Shown: positions 8,510 through 16,606 of the stretch, piece by piece | Position numbering within the stretch: the stretch's first letter is position 1 | Layout: each line of letters begins with the position of its first letter | NCBI RefSeq assembly: GCF_037645805.1 | Contig: NZ_JBBEXE010000008.1 | Span: 62,001-126,000 of the forward strand | DNA length: 64,000 nt | Direction of reading: 5' to 3' | From: Leptobacterium_A meishanense | GTDB taxonomy: Bacteria; Bacteroidota; Bacteroidia; Flavobacteriales; Flavobacteriaceae | Notes under the pieces: model-generated | What the model was told of the DNA's origin: nothing | The model's database searches: none | Seen by the model: the letters and a program-made list of their open reading frames with translations, nothing else | Program-made: the position numbers and the translations under genes

Positions 8510-10201
8510 TTAATTTGTTGATTTAGTGATGTTTTGAGGAATAGTAATTTGTTTTTCCAGAATGAGGTTATTTTTAACATCCCTTATTTTTAGATGGTAA
8601 TTTCCTAAAGGCAATGTTAAGTGAACTGAATCATTATTGATTGTAGTTATCCTGTTCAATATAGGAACACTACTAGATTTAAATCTTTTATATTCATCCA
8701 GAAAATATACTGAAATTAAGAGTTCTTCATTTTTATGTCTATTAATAATGTTTTCTTTTATGCAATATGAAGAAAGTTGAGAAGCATCATATAGTTGTGT
8801 TAATGATGGTTTTATGTTATTAATGACAAAGAAATCGACATTAGTCTTTATTTTTTCAATATTTTTAAAATAACCCGTCTCTATGAGTGCAACTTCATGG
8901 CCTGCATCACCAACTATTTCTACCTGGTCTATGGTGAGGGGATCAATGCCCGTATATTCTTTAAAATATTCGGCCATTCTTTTTTTAGGGGGATTGTGTT
9001 CTAATATATGGTCGATTCCTGCATAAACAAAAACTTTTGCTTCGGGATCTTCATCAATGATTTTTTTTAAGTTTTTTGCTTGAGCTTGTTCTCTATCTCC
9101 CGAAGAAAAATCATCGTAACTTACAATTTTATACCCTAATTTTAAGGCTTCCCGTATTAAAATCCCAAAATAAGGTTCATTGGTATAATATCCGGCAGTT
9201 TTTATGGGAAATGTTCTTTTGTTCAACAAACTATCGACGCCTTTGTCCAATGCTTCAACGGCTAAATATGTATAACCACTTTCTTTAAGGGGCTTTAGAA
9301 GTTTATGAGCTAAAATCCGGTGCTTAGGGTGCCAGTGCATCTCGTTTAGCATTACAACTTTTTGATTGTCTGCTATTCTTTTAATTTTGGTTAAAGCATC
9401 CTGGCCGGCACTAATTTTGTCGATATTTTGATCAATATATTCTGATAGGCGTTTACTTCGGGGAGAATCATACCTGTCAATCATTTCATTGTACCTCCCA
9501 TATTCCGCGTCATTTGATAAAACTGTAACCAATAATTGAAACTTCATCCAATCATTACCTTCAATAGGGGCTTCATCAAACTTATTCATCACATACAGGT
9601 AATTATCTTCATCTTTATACGTATTAAATATGTCCATATAACTCAACGCCTTTTTTTTGTCGCCATCAAAACGTACAGTTTCAATCATTGATTTTCCGTC
9701 TTGTAATAGGGTGATATTAGACTTGTGGTTGCCTAACGCACTTAAATAGAGATATATACTTTTGTTCTTTATTTTTTTTTTGTATAACACTCTTTTACTG
9801 TCAAGACCGCTTAAAAGTAAGGTGTCAACTACTGTATCATAACTGCCATGTTTTTTTTCTTTGTTATTGTAAAACAACAAAACATTGTATAAGGGAGATA
9901 CAAAAGTTTTACCAGAAACCAGCAAGTTTTTATATTTAAGTTCTTTTAACCCTTGTATCTCATTTTTTATGGTTTTTCTTTTTGGGGAGTAAAACGCTAT
10001 ATCCCCAGTAAAAGAGACATTTAGTTTTAACGAATCATTGTATAAATCCCCTCCATTAAAATAGTTGTATTTTGCAAAAGATCTTATGGAAGGTTTGCAC
10101 GATATAAACGTTATAGATATAGAAAAGAATAAAATAAAAAACCTAAAATTAAGACTACTTCCACGTAGCTGTTCTAGGGTTGTAATTACAATTTGTTTCA
10201 T
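8510..10201 (-). CDS. Lipoprotein with ChaN/TIKI/erythromycin-esterase-like core, linked to RiPP cluster
   Basis: A 563-residue lipoprotein. I use the ATG at 10201: it lies inside the upstream SPASM gene (47-base overlap), and no later ATG would leave the signal peptide intact. The signal runs LNFRFFILFFSISITFISC. Near residues 285-295 is the motif LNEMHWHPKHR and near 395 VFVYAGIDHILEHNPPKKRMA; together they resemble the paired His motifs of the ChaN/TIKI/erythromycin esterase superfamily (haem-binding or metal-dependent hydrolase-like proteins). The last about 80 residues look like a small beta-sandwich (LPLGNYHLKIRDVKN). It should sit in the envelope. Activity on the modified peptide is possible but not shown. 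Confidence 0.7.
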   Translation of the reverse strand: MKQIVITTLEQLRGSSLNFRFFILFFSISITFISCKPSIRSFAKYNYFNGGDLYNDSLKLNVSFTGDIAFYSPKRKTIKNEIQGLKELKYKNLLVSGKTFVSPLYNVLLFYNNKEKKHGSYDTVVDTLLLSGLDSKRVLYKKKIKNKSIYLYLSALGNHKSNITLLQDGKSMIETVRFDGDKKKALSYMDIFNTYKDEDNYLYVMNKFDEAPIEGNDWMKFQLLVTVLSNDAEYGRYNEMIDRYDSPRSKRLSEYIDQNIDKISAGQDALTKIKRIADNQKVVMLNEMHWHPKHRILAHKLLKPLKESGYTYLAVEALDKGVDSLLNKRTFPIKTAGYYTNEPYFGILIREALKLGYKIVSYDDFSSGDREQAQAKNLKKIIDEDPEAKVFVYAGIDHILEHNPPKKRMAEYFKEYTGIDPLTIDQVEIVGDAGHEVALIETGYFKNIEKIKTNVDFFVINNIKPSLTQLYDASQLSSYCIKENIINRHKNEELLISVYFLDEYKRFKSSSVPILNRITTINNDSVHLTLPLGNYHLKIRDVKNNLILEKQITIPQNITKSTN

Positions 10202-11156
10202 GAAAATAAGAATTTTTTTCACCACTTTTTTTGATAGGAGTTCGATTATCGGGACATATGTATCTAAACTCACATTGTTTACACTCATCAATTTGATTTT
10301 TTGTTATCTTCCATAACTCTTTATACTCATCAGTAGTTATTATATCTATAATACTGTCCTGCTCTATATTTCCATAGGTTTTGGCTTCCCCAAAATAATG
10401 CTTTATGTTTCCCTTGTCATCAATATAAACTTTTCGATTATAGAACAAGTTATAATTGAGAGACTCTAAATACCCTCCTAGATTCAAAATAAAATCTGTC
10501 ATTTTGGATATTCTTTTGGTCATTAATTGGTTAATATCTTCTAAACTATATTTAATAGATTCATTAGGAGGCTCATTTTCTAGAGCTTCATAGAATGTCA
10601 TCTCCCGTAACCTTGGAAATACGGATTGTAATTGTATGGATTCAGCAACAACTTTTTCATCATATTTTGTAACAAGGCTAATGATTTGAATCTTTGAATT
10701 TTTTATAATCTCCAAAATACTCTTCATAATCTTCGTATCGATTTTACGGTGGGTTAAAAGAACGATTTGAATAGCTCCTATAGAATCAATATTTTCTAAA
10801 ACTTCTCTTTTAATTAGAGAAAAAGTGTCTATTTCTAAAAAAAGGATATCTATAAAGAAAGGCTTTATATAATTTGTGCTTATTTCAGGAAAAGAATCAG
10901 GAGTTTCAGTAAAAAAAATAAGTTCATTTTCAAATAGGTAGTTTAAGTACTTGTCTATTAAACTTTCTTGGGATGAATATTCACGATATATAGATGAGAT
11001 TTTGTTGTTAACATTTCCTGTAAGCATCTCTATAACTGAATTAGGAATAAAATAAAGATTATCTCTTTGTAAATCATATATTACTCCTCTTTGAACCCCT
11101 TTTACAGGGATACAAGAATCATAAAACCGGATATACTTATTTTTATCAGGTATCAT
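10155..11156 (-). CDS. gwsS: SPASM-domain peptide maturase, grasp-with-spasm system
   Basis: A 333-residue protein of the SPASM half of grasp-with-spasm RiPP systems. The N-terminal about 90 residues (CIPVKGVQRGVIYDLQRDNL onward) look like a PqqD-type leader-binding winged helix. The middle resembles part of a radical-SAM barrel but has no CxxxCxxC, so S-adenosylmethionine radical chemistry is not expected. The C-terminus has the SPASM cysteines ECKQCEFRYIC and a late Cys in ETNCNYNP. It likely presents the precursor to the ATP-grasp ligase. Its ATG overlaps the stop of the 62-residue gene (ATGA), and its end overlaps the lipoprotein gene. Confidence 0.85.
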   Translation of the reverse strand: MIPDKNKYIRFYDSCIPVKGVQRGVIYDLQRDNLYFIPNSVIEMLTGNVNNKISSIYREYSSQESLIDKYLNYLFENELIFFTETPDSFPEISTNYIKPFFIDILFLEIDTFSLIKREVLENIDSIGAIQIVLLTHRKIDTKIMKSILEIIKNSKIQIISLVTKYDEKVVAESIQLQSVFPRLREMTFYEALENEPPNESIKYSLEDINQLMTKRISKMTDFILNLGGYLESLNYNLFYNRKVYIDDKGNIKHYFGEAKTYGNIEQDSIIDIITTDEYKELWKITKNQIDECKQCEFRYICPDNRTPIKKSGEKNSYFHETNCNYNPRTATWK

Positions 11157-11341
11157 ATAAATGCAGGTTTGTAGAAATTATAACATCTCATTTTTTTAGT
11201 ATTATATAGGTGAGAAGAGACAAAAACCAAATCATTTCTTTTAATAGGAGATGTGTTCTTTCCTTTTGCAAAGAACACATTTACGGGGAGGCTATCCTTG
11301 AACTCATGGGGTATTTCCTCAATTAATTTTTTTTTAGTCAT
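11153..11341 (-). CDS. Small protein of unknown function inside RiPP operon
   Basis: A 62-residue basic protein (MTKKKLIEEIPHEFKDSLP at the start, MRCYNFYKPAFI at the end) without signal peptide or membrane segment. It is probably real because it overlaps both neighbours by four bases in ATGA junctions, the classic layout of translational coupling. It has a single cysteine. I recognise no family. It could be a second substrate, a leader-binding adaptor or an immunity factor; none of these is shown by the sequence. Confidence 0.7.
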   Translation of the reverse strand: MTKKKLIEEIPHEFKDSLPVNVFFAKGKNTSPIKRNDLVFVSSHLYNTKKMRCYNFYKPAFI

Positions 11342-12306
11342 TTTTCATTTAATTTATTGGTCAAATATTGAGCAACTTTCTGATGTAGATTGTAATTGCA
11401 AGGAAGCCCTGTCATTCCAAATTGCCCTGAAGGATTAATCTCTAGAAAATAATACTTACCGTTTGTACTTTTAATCATGTCAATAGATCCCGTGTTTAAC
11501 CCAATTGTGTTCATTAATGTTAAAAGCTTTTTTTCTATATGCACAGGCAACTTATAACATCCAACCCTATTTGGGTTTTCAAAATCATAATTTCTAAAGT
11601 CAATTTTTGTTTTTTCATTGTTTTGGGAATAGATGACCATAGGGTAAAATTTGTTATCTAAAAAGAAAATTCTTAGTTCGTACTCTTTTTCAATATATTC
11701 TTGAAAAAGAGAAGGACTAAACTTTCCCTGAACATTTTTTAACGAAGTTATCTTATGGGTATAAAAAGCATAAGTTTTGGAAAGGTGTTCTATATGTTTT
11801 CCTTCGTTAATTGATTTTGTAATAATAGAAGAATGATGCTTTTCAAAAAAACGATTCAGCTCTTTTTTCTCGGAAGTTATTATACTATCAGGAATATTTA
11901 AACCATATTGGCTGGCCATGCTGAGTATTTCAATTTTTGTGAGCATATTACTCCTTTTAAACAGCCAATCTTTATCTTTTAATAATTTTACAATATGGTT
12001 CCGGATGATTGAAAATTCAGAATAAATATATCTTGTGATGTCATTATTCTTACCAAGAGTGCCTTCATAACTTTTAAAAAATCCAAATTTTCTAAACCAA
12101 ACAACTTTTATATCCTTAAACAAGATCTTGTTATTCTTATCTTTAATATAAGCTTGCTGAATGTTTTTTGGGTTCATATTAAATGAAACATGACCGGTCA
12201 TAATATCCTCATCATTCAATCTGTAGAAAGGGGTATCATTAAAAGAAAGCCAATCAATGACCAATTGCGTATCATAATCTCTTGGGGTACTAAGTATTAG
12301 AATCAT
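11338..12306 (-). CDS. gwsG: ATP-grasp peptide maturase, grasp-with-spasm system
   Basis: A 322-residue ATP-grasp ligase related to the microviridin/graspetide macrocyclases. These activate Asp or Glu side chains of a precursor and join them to Ser, Thr or Lys, forming ester or amide rings. The N-terminus (MILILSTPRDYDTQLVIDWL) is typical of the grasp-with-spasm branch; the ATP-grasp lid is around EYIEKEYELRIFFLDNKFYP, and the metal-binding segment FLEINPSGQFGMTGLP near residue 290 carries the catalytic Glu and Asn. It is the first enzyme gene, 68 bases after the precursor stop and beyond a strong hairpin. Confidence 0.9.
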   Translation of the reverse strand: MILILSTPRDYDTQLVIDWLSFNDTPFYRLNDEDIMTGHVSFNMNPKNIQQAYIKDKNNKILFKDIKVVWFRKFGFFKSYEGTLGKNNDITRYIYSEFSIIRNHIVKLLKDKDWLFKRSNMLTKIEILSMASQYGLNIPDSIITSEKKELNRFFEKHHSSIITKSINEGKHIEHLSKTYAFYTHKITSLKNVQGKFSPSLFQEYIEKEYELRIFFLDNKFYPMVIYSQNNEKTKIDFRNYDFENPNRVGCYKLPVHIEKKLLTLMNTIGLNTGSIDMIKSTNGKYYFLEINPSGQFGMTGLPCNYNLHQKVAQYLTNKLNEK

Positions 12307-12330
12307 TAAAATGATGTGTCATTTTGTTAA

Positions 12331-12368
12331 AAATGGTTGAATATGAAATTATTCATATTCAACCATTA
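12331..12368 (-). terminator. Perfect 16-bp hairpin after the precursor gene (attenuator)
   Basis: Bases 12332-12347 and 12352-12367 are exact reverse complements around an ATTA loop. On the minus strand the stem is followed by a run of five T. It lies between precursor and ATP-grasp genes and probably ends most transcripts after the precursor. Confidence 0.8.
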
Positions 12369-12373
12369 AAATT

Positions 12374-12550
12374 TTATTGCATGCTCCAAGGGTCATCACC
12401 TTCATCATCGCCATCATTTCCATCTTTAGGAGCACCAGGCCCTACCGTAACAGTATTGGAATCATAAGTACCCATAATGGAGGCAGCCTGCCCTCCATAG
12501 ATAGAATTTAAATCTACTTTTTCGCAATAAAAATTATCTAATTTTTTCAT
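12374..12550 (-). CDS. RiPP precursor peptide of the grasp-with-spasm system
   Basis: A 58-residue peptide. The ATG at 12550 gives a leader beginning MKKLDNFYCEKVDLNSIYGG; an upstream ATG at 12586 would add 12 residues. The double glycine near residues 19-20 is a likely leader/core boundary. The 38 residues after it hold three Thr and three Ser (around GTYDSNTVTV), one Lys, and an acidic tail with seven Asp and one Glu in total (KDGNDGDDEGDD), ending PWSMQ. Hydroxyl acceptors followed by acidic donors is what a graspetide ligase needs. Position at the head of the operon supports the call. Ring pattern cannot be predicted. Confidence 0.85.
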   Translation of the reverse strand: MKKLDNFYCEKVDLNSIYGGQAASIMGTYDSNTVTVGPGAPKDGNDGDDEGDDPWSMQ

Positions 12551-12618
12551 TTTAAGAAATAATTTAATTATACTTACTCTATTCAAGGCTTTTCAGTTTT
12601 CGCCTAAAAAACACGTAT

Positions 12619-12635
12619 TTTACTTACAAAGTAAA
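12619..12635. promoter_or_regulatory. Palindrome upstream of the precursor gene
   Basis: TTTACTT-ACA-AAGTAAA is a perfect 7-base inverted repeat about 70 bases upstream of the precursor ATG. It lies within an extremely AT-rich intergenic stretch and could be an operator, or chance given the composition. Confidence 0.3.
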
Positions 12636-12758
12636 GTAAAGTATATTTTTAAAAACTATCATATTTTAAAATTTTTTATATAAAAAATTTAACCGTTTTA
12701 TACATGCGTTTTTTACGTATATAAAAAATAGATTAATCTTATAAAATAAGAAGAATGT

Positions 12759-13481
12759 TCAATCACGAACAAATAAATAGGTAATGGTTCCTATTTGTTC
12801 TGGCTTACCTGCGCTAGATTCAAATTTAGAAGAAAGTGCATAAGTAAGGGCATTATCTATAAGGCAGCCATTTGCAGAGGTAGAACTTGCTTTGTTAAAG
12901 CTGGCATCAATAACATTACCTTGGGTATCTACTTTAATATTGACCACTATTTTTCCACTTTGCGCACAGGTATAGATGGGATTGGGCAGTTTCGTATGCA
13001 GCCGTCCCTTTAAGGAGTAATAAATAGAGGTGTTTTTATTGGCCACATTACTTTTTGTAATGGCTTCATTAGTATCTTTTCCGGTAGAAAGCACTTCTTC
13101 CTTTTTAGTTTCAGTGGGTAAGGCCCCTTCTGTAGTAGAGGGGTTATTATCGTTAGGGTTGTTCTCGGTTGTTTCCTCGCTTTTTTTGCCTTCCTCTAAG
13201 AGTTCATCCAGAGTTTTAAATTCTTCCACTTCTTCTTCAAAACGGCTCTTGGCAGTTTCATTGTATGCCATATGGGTTTTGATGAGTTGCTCTTCCGGAG
13301 GTTGCTCTTCGAGTAGTTTTAGAATTTCTTCAATATCTTCTTCCAAGGCAATTTCAAACAGGGGCTCGGGTTCTTTAATGCCTCCTAAATGAATATTAAA
13401 GAGGATTAACACCACTATACACATGGAGAATGATGTAATGATAAGCGATAATTGGCGGTTGTCGTTCAAATCAAGCTTCAT
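12759..13481 (-). CDS. TonB-like energy transducer protein
   Basis: A 240-residue single-span protein: short cytoplasmic start, membrane segment LSLIITSFSMCIVVLILFNIHL (residues 11-32), a strongly acidic and Pro/Glu-rich periplasmic stretch (EPEPLF...EEQPPEEQ), a low-complexity linker rich in Thr, Glu and Asn, and a C-terminal about 80-residue domain (LPNPIYTCAQSGKIVVNIKVD onward) like the TonB C-terminal fold. It would couple the proton-motive force to outer-membrane receptors. Two cysteines in the C-terminal domain may pair. ExbB/ExbD are not in the window. A role in RiPP export is not indicated. Confidence 0.75.
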   Translation of the reverse strand: MKLDLNDNRQLSLIITSFSMCIVVLILFNIHLGGIKEPEPLFEIALEEDIEEILKLLEEQPPEEQLIKTHMAYNETAKSRFEEEVEEFKTLDELLEEGKKSEETTENNPNDNNPSTTEGALPTETKKEEVLSTGKDTNEAITKSNVANKNTSIYYSLKGRLHTKLPNPIYTCAQSGKIVVNIKVDTQGNVIDASFNKASSTSANGCLIDNALTYALSSKFESSAGKPEQIGTITYLFVRD

Positions 13482-13523
13482 ATAGTCAAAACTTTAAAGG
13501 GGGTAAAAAAGTATTTAAAAATA

Positions 13524-14231
13524 CTAATTATATTTTTTTTCACTAAAAAGCTGTTCATGAAACTCATCGGGAGTTACTGCATTATGTACGTTGTAATTCC
13601 CAATTTTAGTTCTTCGAAGGCTGCTTAAATAGGCTCCTGACTGTAATGCTTTTCCAAAATCATGCGCCAATGATCGTATGTAAGTACCTTTACTGCAAAC
13701 CACTCGGAAGTGGATTTCCGGAAGGGCAATTTGCGTAATTTCAAATACATGGATCGTTACCTTTCGAGGCACTATATTGACTTCTTTCCCCTCACGGGCA
13801 TATTCATACAACCGCTTACCCTCTTTTTTTAAAGCAGAAAAAACAGGCGGAAGTTGTTCAATGTCGCCTATGAATTTTTTTGTGGCCTGGGAAATGAGTT
13901 CTTCACCAATATGTGCAACGGGAAAACGCTGATCAATTGTTGTTTCCAAATCATACGAAGGCGTTGTGGCACCAAGGGTAAAAGTTCCGGTATACTCTTT
14001 GAGTTGTCCTTGCAACTCAGGAATACGTTTGGTAAACTTTCCGGTGCATATCAGGAGCAATCCGGTGGCCAAGGGATCTAACGTGCCGGCATGACCTACC
14101 TTGATTTTTTTGAGCCCAAACCGTTTCCGGATAACCCATTTTATTTTGTTTACTGCCTGAAAAGAAGACCATTTTAATGGTTTATCAATCAATAAAAGCT
14201 GTCCTTCTTTAATGGCTTCCTCGGTGTACAT
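13524..14231 (-). CDS. truB: tRNA pseudouridine(55) synthase TruB
   Basis: A 235-residue TruB, making pseudouridine 55 in the T-loop of tRNAs. Motifs: GQLLIDKPLKWSSFQAVNKIK near residue 10, the catalytic KVGHAGTLDPLATGLLLIC near residues 42-60 with Asp in GTLDPLA, and the KGTYIRSLAHDFG motif near residue 185. Its ATG directly follows the stop of uppP, so it belongs to the ftsX-DUF3098-uppP-truB transcript, an order frequent in flavobacteria. Confidence 0.95.
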   Translation of the reverse strand: MYTEEAIKEGQLLLIDKPLKWSSFQAVNKIKWVIRKRFGLKKIKVGHAGTLDPLATGLLLICTGKFTKRIPELQGQLKEYTGTFTLGATTPSYDLETTIDQRFPVAHIGEELISQATKKFIGDIEQLPPVFSALKKEGKRLYEYAREGKEVNIVPRKVTIHVFEITQIALPEIHFRVVCSKGTYIRSLAHDFGKALQSGAYLSSLRRTKIGNYNVHNAVTPDEFHEQLFSEKKYN

Positions 14232-15029
14232 CTAATCGTTTATAAAAGCAAAAATAATGGCAATGCCACCAACAATCATGCAATAAATGGCGAAATACGT
14301 AAGTTTACTTTTCCGCACCAATTGTATCATCCAAGTACAGGCAATGAGCCCGGAAACAAAAGCAGCTAGAAACCCGATAAGCATTGGTGTAATTTGCTGG
14401 CTTTCAAATGTAATTCCTCCACCTATAAGCGTTTTGGCAATGCTCCCAAAAATCAATGGAACGACCATTAAAAATGAAAAACGTGCCGCTTTGGTTTTAT
14501 CAATTCCGAGCAATACAGAAGTAGAAATAGTGGCACCACTCCTCGAAATGCCTGGTAATATGGCAATAGCCTGTGAGAGGCCTATAATAAAAGCATTGCT
14601 ATACGTTACATTTTTGGAAGTGTCCTTTGCCCGATCTGCTAAAAATAAAAGCAACGCAGTAATCATAAGCATAAACCCTACAAGTTGAATGTTTTCGCCA
14701 AATAGGCTTTCCAACTCTTTTTCAAAAAACACACCAATAAACACAGCAGGAACCATAGAGATTATAATTTTCACAGAAAACTGGCTTTCCTCATTCCATT
14801 CAAATTGAAATAACCCCTTTATAATTTCTATGACTTCTTTTCTAAAGACAACTAAGGTACTTAAGGCAGTAGCAAAATGAAGGACAATAGTAAAAAGTAA
14901 ACTTTCCTGTGGGATAGATGCATCACCCAAAATAGCCTTTCCCAATTCGAGGTGACCACTAGAAGACACTGGGAGAAATTCCGTTAACCCTTGAATAATC
15001 CCTAAAATAATTGCGTCAATAACATCCAT
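14232..15029 (-). CDS. uppP: Undecaprenyl-diphosphate phosphatase
   Basis: A 265-residue inner-membrane phosphatase (BacA/UppP) recycling undecaprenyl carrier lipid for cell-wall synthesis; overproduction confers bacitracin resistance. Signatures: GIIQGLTEFLPVSSSGHLELG at residues 11-31 with the catalytic Glu and SSSGH, and the second motif AILPGISRSGATIS near residue 160. About eight membrane segments are visible. It sits directly against truB. Confidence 0.95.
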   Translation of the reverse strand: MDVIDAIILGIIQGLTEFLPVSSSGHLELGKAILGDASIPQESLLFTIVLHFATALSTLVVFRKEVIEIIKGLFQFEWNEESQFSVKIIISMVPAVFIGVFFEKELESLFGENIQLVGFMLMITALLLFLADRAKDTSKNVTYSNAFIIGLSQAIAILPGISRSGATISTSVLLGIDKTKAARFSFLMVVPLIFGSIAKTLIGGGITFESQQITPMLIGFLAAFVSGLIACTWMIQLVRKSKLTYFAIYCMIVGGIAIIFAFIND

Positions 15030-15071
15030 GAATAAAAATATCGCGATTCAAAATTAGCAAAAGACAACATG

Positions 15072-15344
15072 CTAGTTGCCTTTTTTCTTATTGGGATCAA
15101 GAAGAATAGCATATACTTCAATAGCAAAACCAATTAATACAAGGGTAGGTGCTAAACGAATTCGTCTGAAGCTGAAAATATCAGGATTAAACACATTAGG
15201 GTCGTCACTACCACCACCACTCATTAAAATAAACCCGATAGCAATAAACGCTAATCCGATGAACATAATGATATAGTTTTTTTTCTGGAAGATAAACTCC
15301 TGCTGTGGTGGTTTGTTTTTCTTTTGGATTTTATCTTTTTTCAT
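15072..15344 (-). CDS. DUF3098 small membrane protein
   Basis: A 90-residue protein with two membrane segments (IIMFIGLAFIAIGFILMSGG and APTLVLIGFAIEVYAILL) separated by DDPNVFNPDIFSFRRI, the DUF3098 pattern. It lies between ftsX and uppP, as is usual in flavobacteria, which suggests a cell-envelope or division role. Function unknown. Confidence 0.85.
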   Translation of the reverse strand: MKKDKIQKKNKPPQQEFIFQKKNYIIMFIGLAFIAIGFILMSGGGSDDPNVFNPDIFSFRRIRLAPTLVLIGFAIEVYAILLDPNKKKGN

Positions 15345-15391
15345 GTGTTTACGTTTAAACTTTCAACTTTTCACTATTAACTAACTGTACA

Positions 15392-16270
15392 CTAATAATA
15401 CAAATCATCAGTCCTTAAATTCAAAAACCGTTGCGTGGCAAAAAAGGTGCTGATCCATGTAATAATAATACCTAGCAAAAAAATACCTGTAAACAATCCG
15501 ACCAGCAATATGGGTTCTTGAAACAGGTTTAACTGAGGAAAATAACGGTCTAGATAATAAAGGCCTCCTGCCACACCTGCCATTGCCAATAATGCACCTG
15601 CCATTCCCAGTTGTACACTCCTCAGTATAAAAGGCTTTCGTATAAAACTTTTAGTAGCCCCTACCATTTGCATGGTTTTTATAATAAATCGTTTGGAGTA
15701 GATAGAAAGCCGTATAGAACTATTGATCAGTAATACAGCAATTAACGTGAGCACCCCACTGGCAATCAATATCCATAGACTTATCCGCTTCACATTGTCA
15801 TTTAACAACGCAATTAATGGCTTGTCATACGATACTTCGGAAATATATTCTTTCTTGGAAATCTCGGCAGTAATAATATCTAAACTATCTAACGATACAT
15901 AATCAGCTTTTAGGTGTACGTCCATAGAATTCTGCAATGGGTTATATCCCAGAAAATCCATGAAATTTTCTCCTATTTCTGTACTATGTGTTTCGGCCGC
16001 ATTCTCTTTAGAAATAAACTGAACCGATTTGGTATAAGCAGCCAACGTTAAACTTTTCTGAAGCTGGTCAATTTCTACCTCTTTTGCAGCATCTTTTATA
16101 AAGATAGTAATAGCAACCTGTTCCTTGAAATGGTCGGCCAGTTTTTTGGTATTCAAAATCAATAGTCCTAAAATCCCCAAAAGAAATAGGACGAGGGCAA
16201 TACTCAACACTACCGAAAAATAGGAAGAGATCAATTTCCGTTTTTGATATCGTTCAAAAGATCGACTCAT
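15392..16270 (-). CDS. ftsX: Cell division protein FtsX
   Basis: A 292-residue FtsX, the membrane half of the FtsEX complex that activates peptidoglycan hydrolases at the septum. Layout: N-terminal membrane segment near residues 19-40, an extracytoplasmic domain of about 120 residues (ADHFKEQVAITIFIKDAAK onward), then three membrane segments in the C-terminal half with the MQMVGATKSFIRKPFILRS loop between the first two. FtsE is not encoded nearby, as often in this lineage. First gene of the truB transcript. Confidence 0.92.
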   Translation of the reverse strand: MSRSFERYQKRKLISSYFSVVLSIALVLFLLGILGLLILNTKKLADHFKEQVAITIFIKDAAKEVEIDQLQKSLTLAAYTKSVQFISKENAAETHSTEIGENFMDFLGYNPLQNSMDVHLKADYVSLDSLDIITAEISKKEYISEVSYDKPLIALLNDNVKRISLWILIASGVLTLIAVLLINSSIRLSIYSKRFIIKTMQMVGATKSFIRKPFILRSVQLGMAGALLAMAGVAGGLYYLDRYFPQLNLFQEPILLVGLFTGIFLLGIIITWISTFFATQRFLNLRTDDLYY

Positions 16271-16479
16271 GAAAATAGAAGGCTAATTGTTTTTGTAAAA
16301 GTAATAAAGTAAATTCACTTTCCTAAACAGAACGGAGATCAGATGCATATTGTTGTATATAGTAAGCAAGCCTTCAAATAAAATTAGCCTCTTGGTTAAA
16401 TCAGAGTGATGTAAAAACTAAGAATTTTATAATTTCGACTTCCCACTAAACGAACAATAAGTATTTCACACAATAACAC

Positions 16480-16487
16480 TATTTTTG
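16480..16487 (+). promoter_or_regulatory. Putative -7 element for leuS
   Basis: TATTTTTG matches TAnnTTTG. A start just after it would give a leader of about 110 bases containing the repeat hairpin at 16504-16555. Confidence 0.4.
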
Positions 16488-16503
16488 CGCTAGATTAATT
16501 TAG

Positions 16504-16555
16504 TGTCATTTCGAGCGCAGTCGAGAAATCTATGTATTTACAAATAGATTTTTCT
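16504..16555. repeat. Dispersed repeat core (copy C) with hairpin
   Basis: Contains CATTTCGAGCGCAGTCGAG, shared with the elements at 21067 and 47212 (one or two differences). Adjacent bases 16524-16532 (AGAAATCTA) pair with 16545-16555 (TAGATTTTTCT) with a small bulge. No long terminal inverted repeats are seen around this copy. Confidence 0.7.
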
Positions 16556-16606
16556 AGTTATTAGTTCGATTATGGCGTAAATGGTTTTATACTAAAAATT
16601 AGATAA

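Larger units (their letters stand above)
16271..16606. other. Intergenic region between ftsX and leuS (336 bases)
   Basis: No coding sequence or tRNA is visible. It holds the putative leuS promoter motif (16480-16487) and one copy of the dispersed flavobacterial repeat core (16504-16555). The rest is unremarkable AT-rich DNA serving two divergent genes. Confidence 0.6.

Noticed and set aside
10065..10316. Plus-strand reading frame of 83 residues over the lipoprotein/SPASM overlap
   Set aside because: Antisense to two supported genes; it only mirrors their overlap.
12636..12758. Further small genes in the AT-rich gap upstream of the RiPP precursor
   Set aside because: Stops are frequent in all frames and no start with a plausible peptide was seen.
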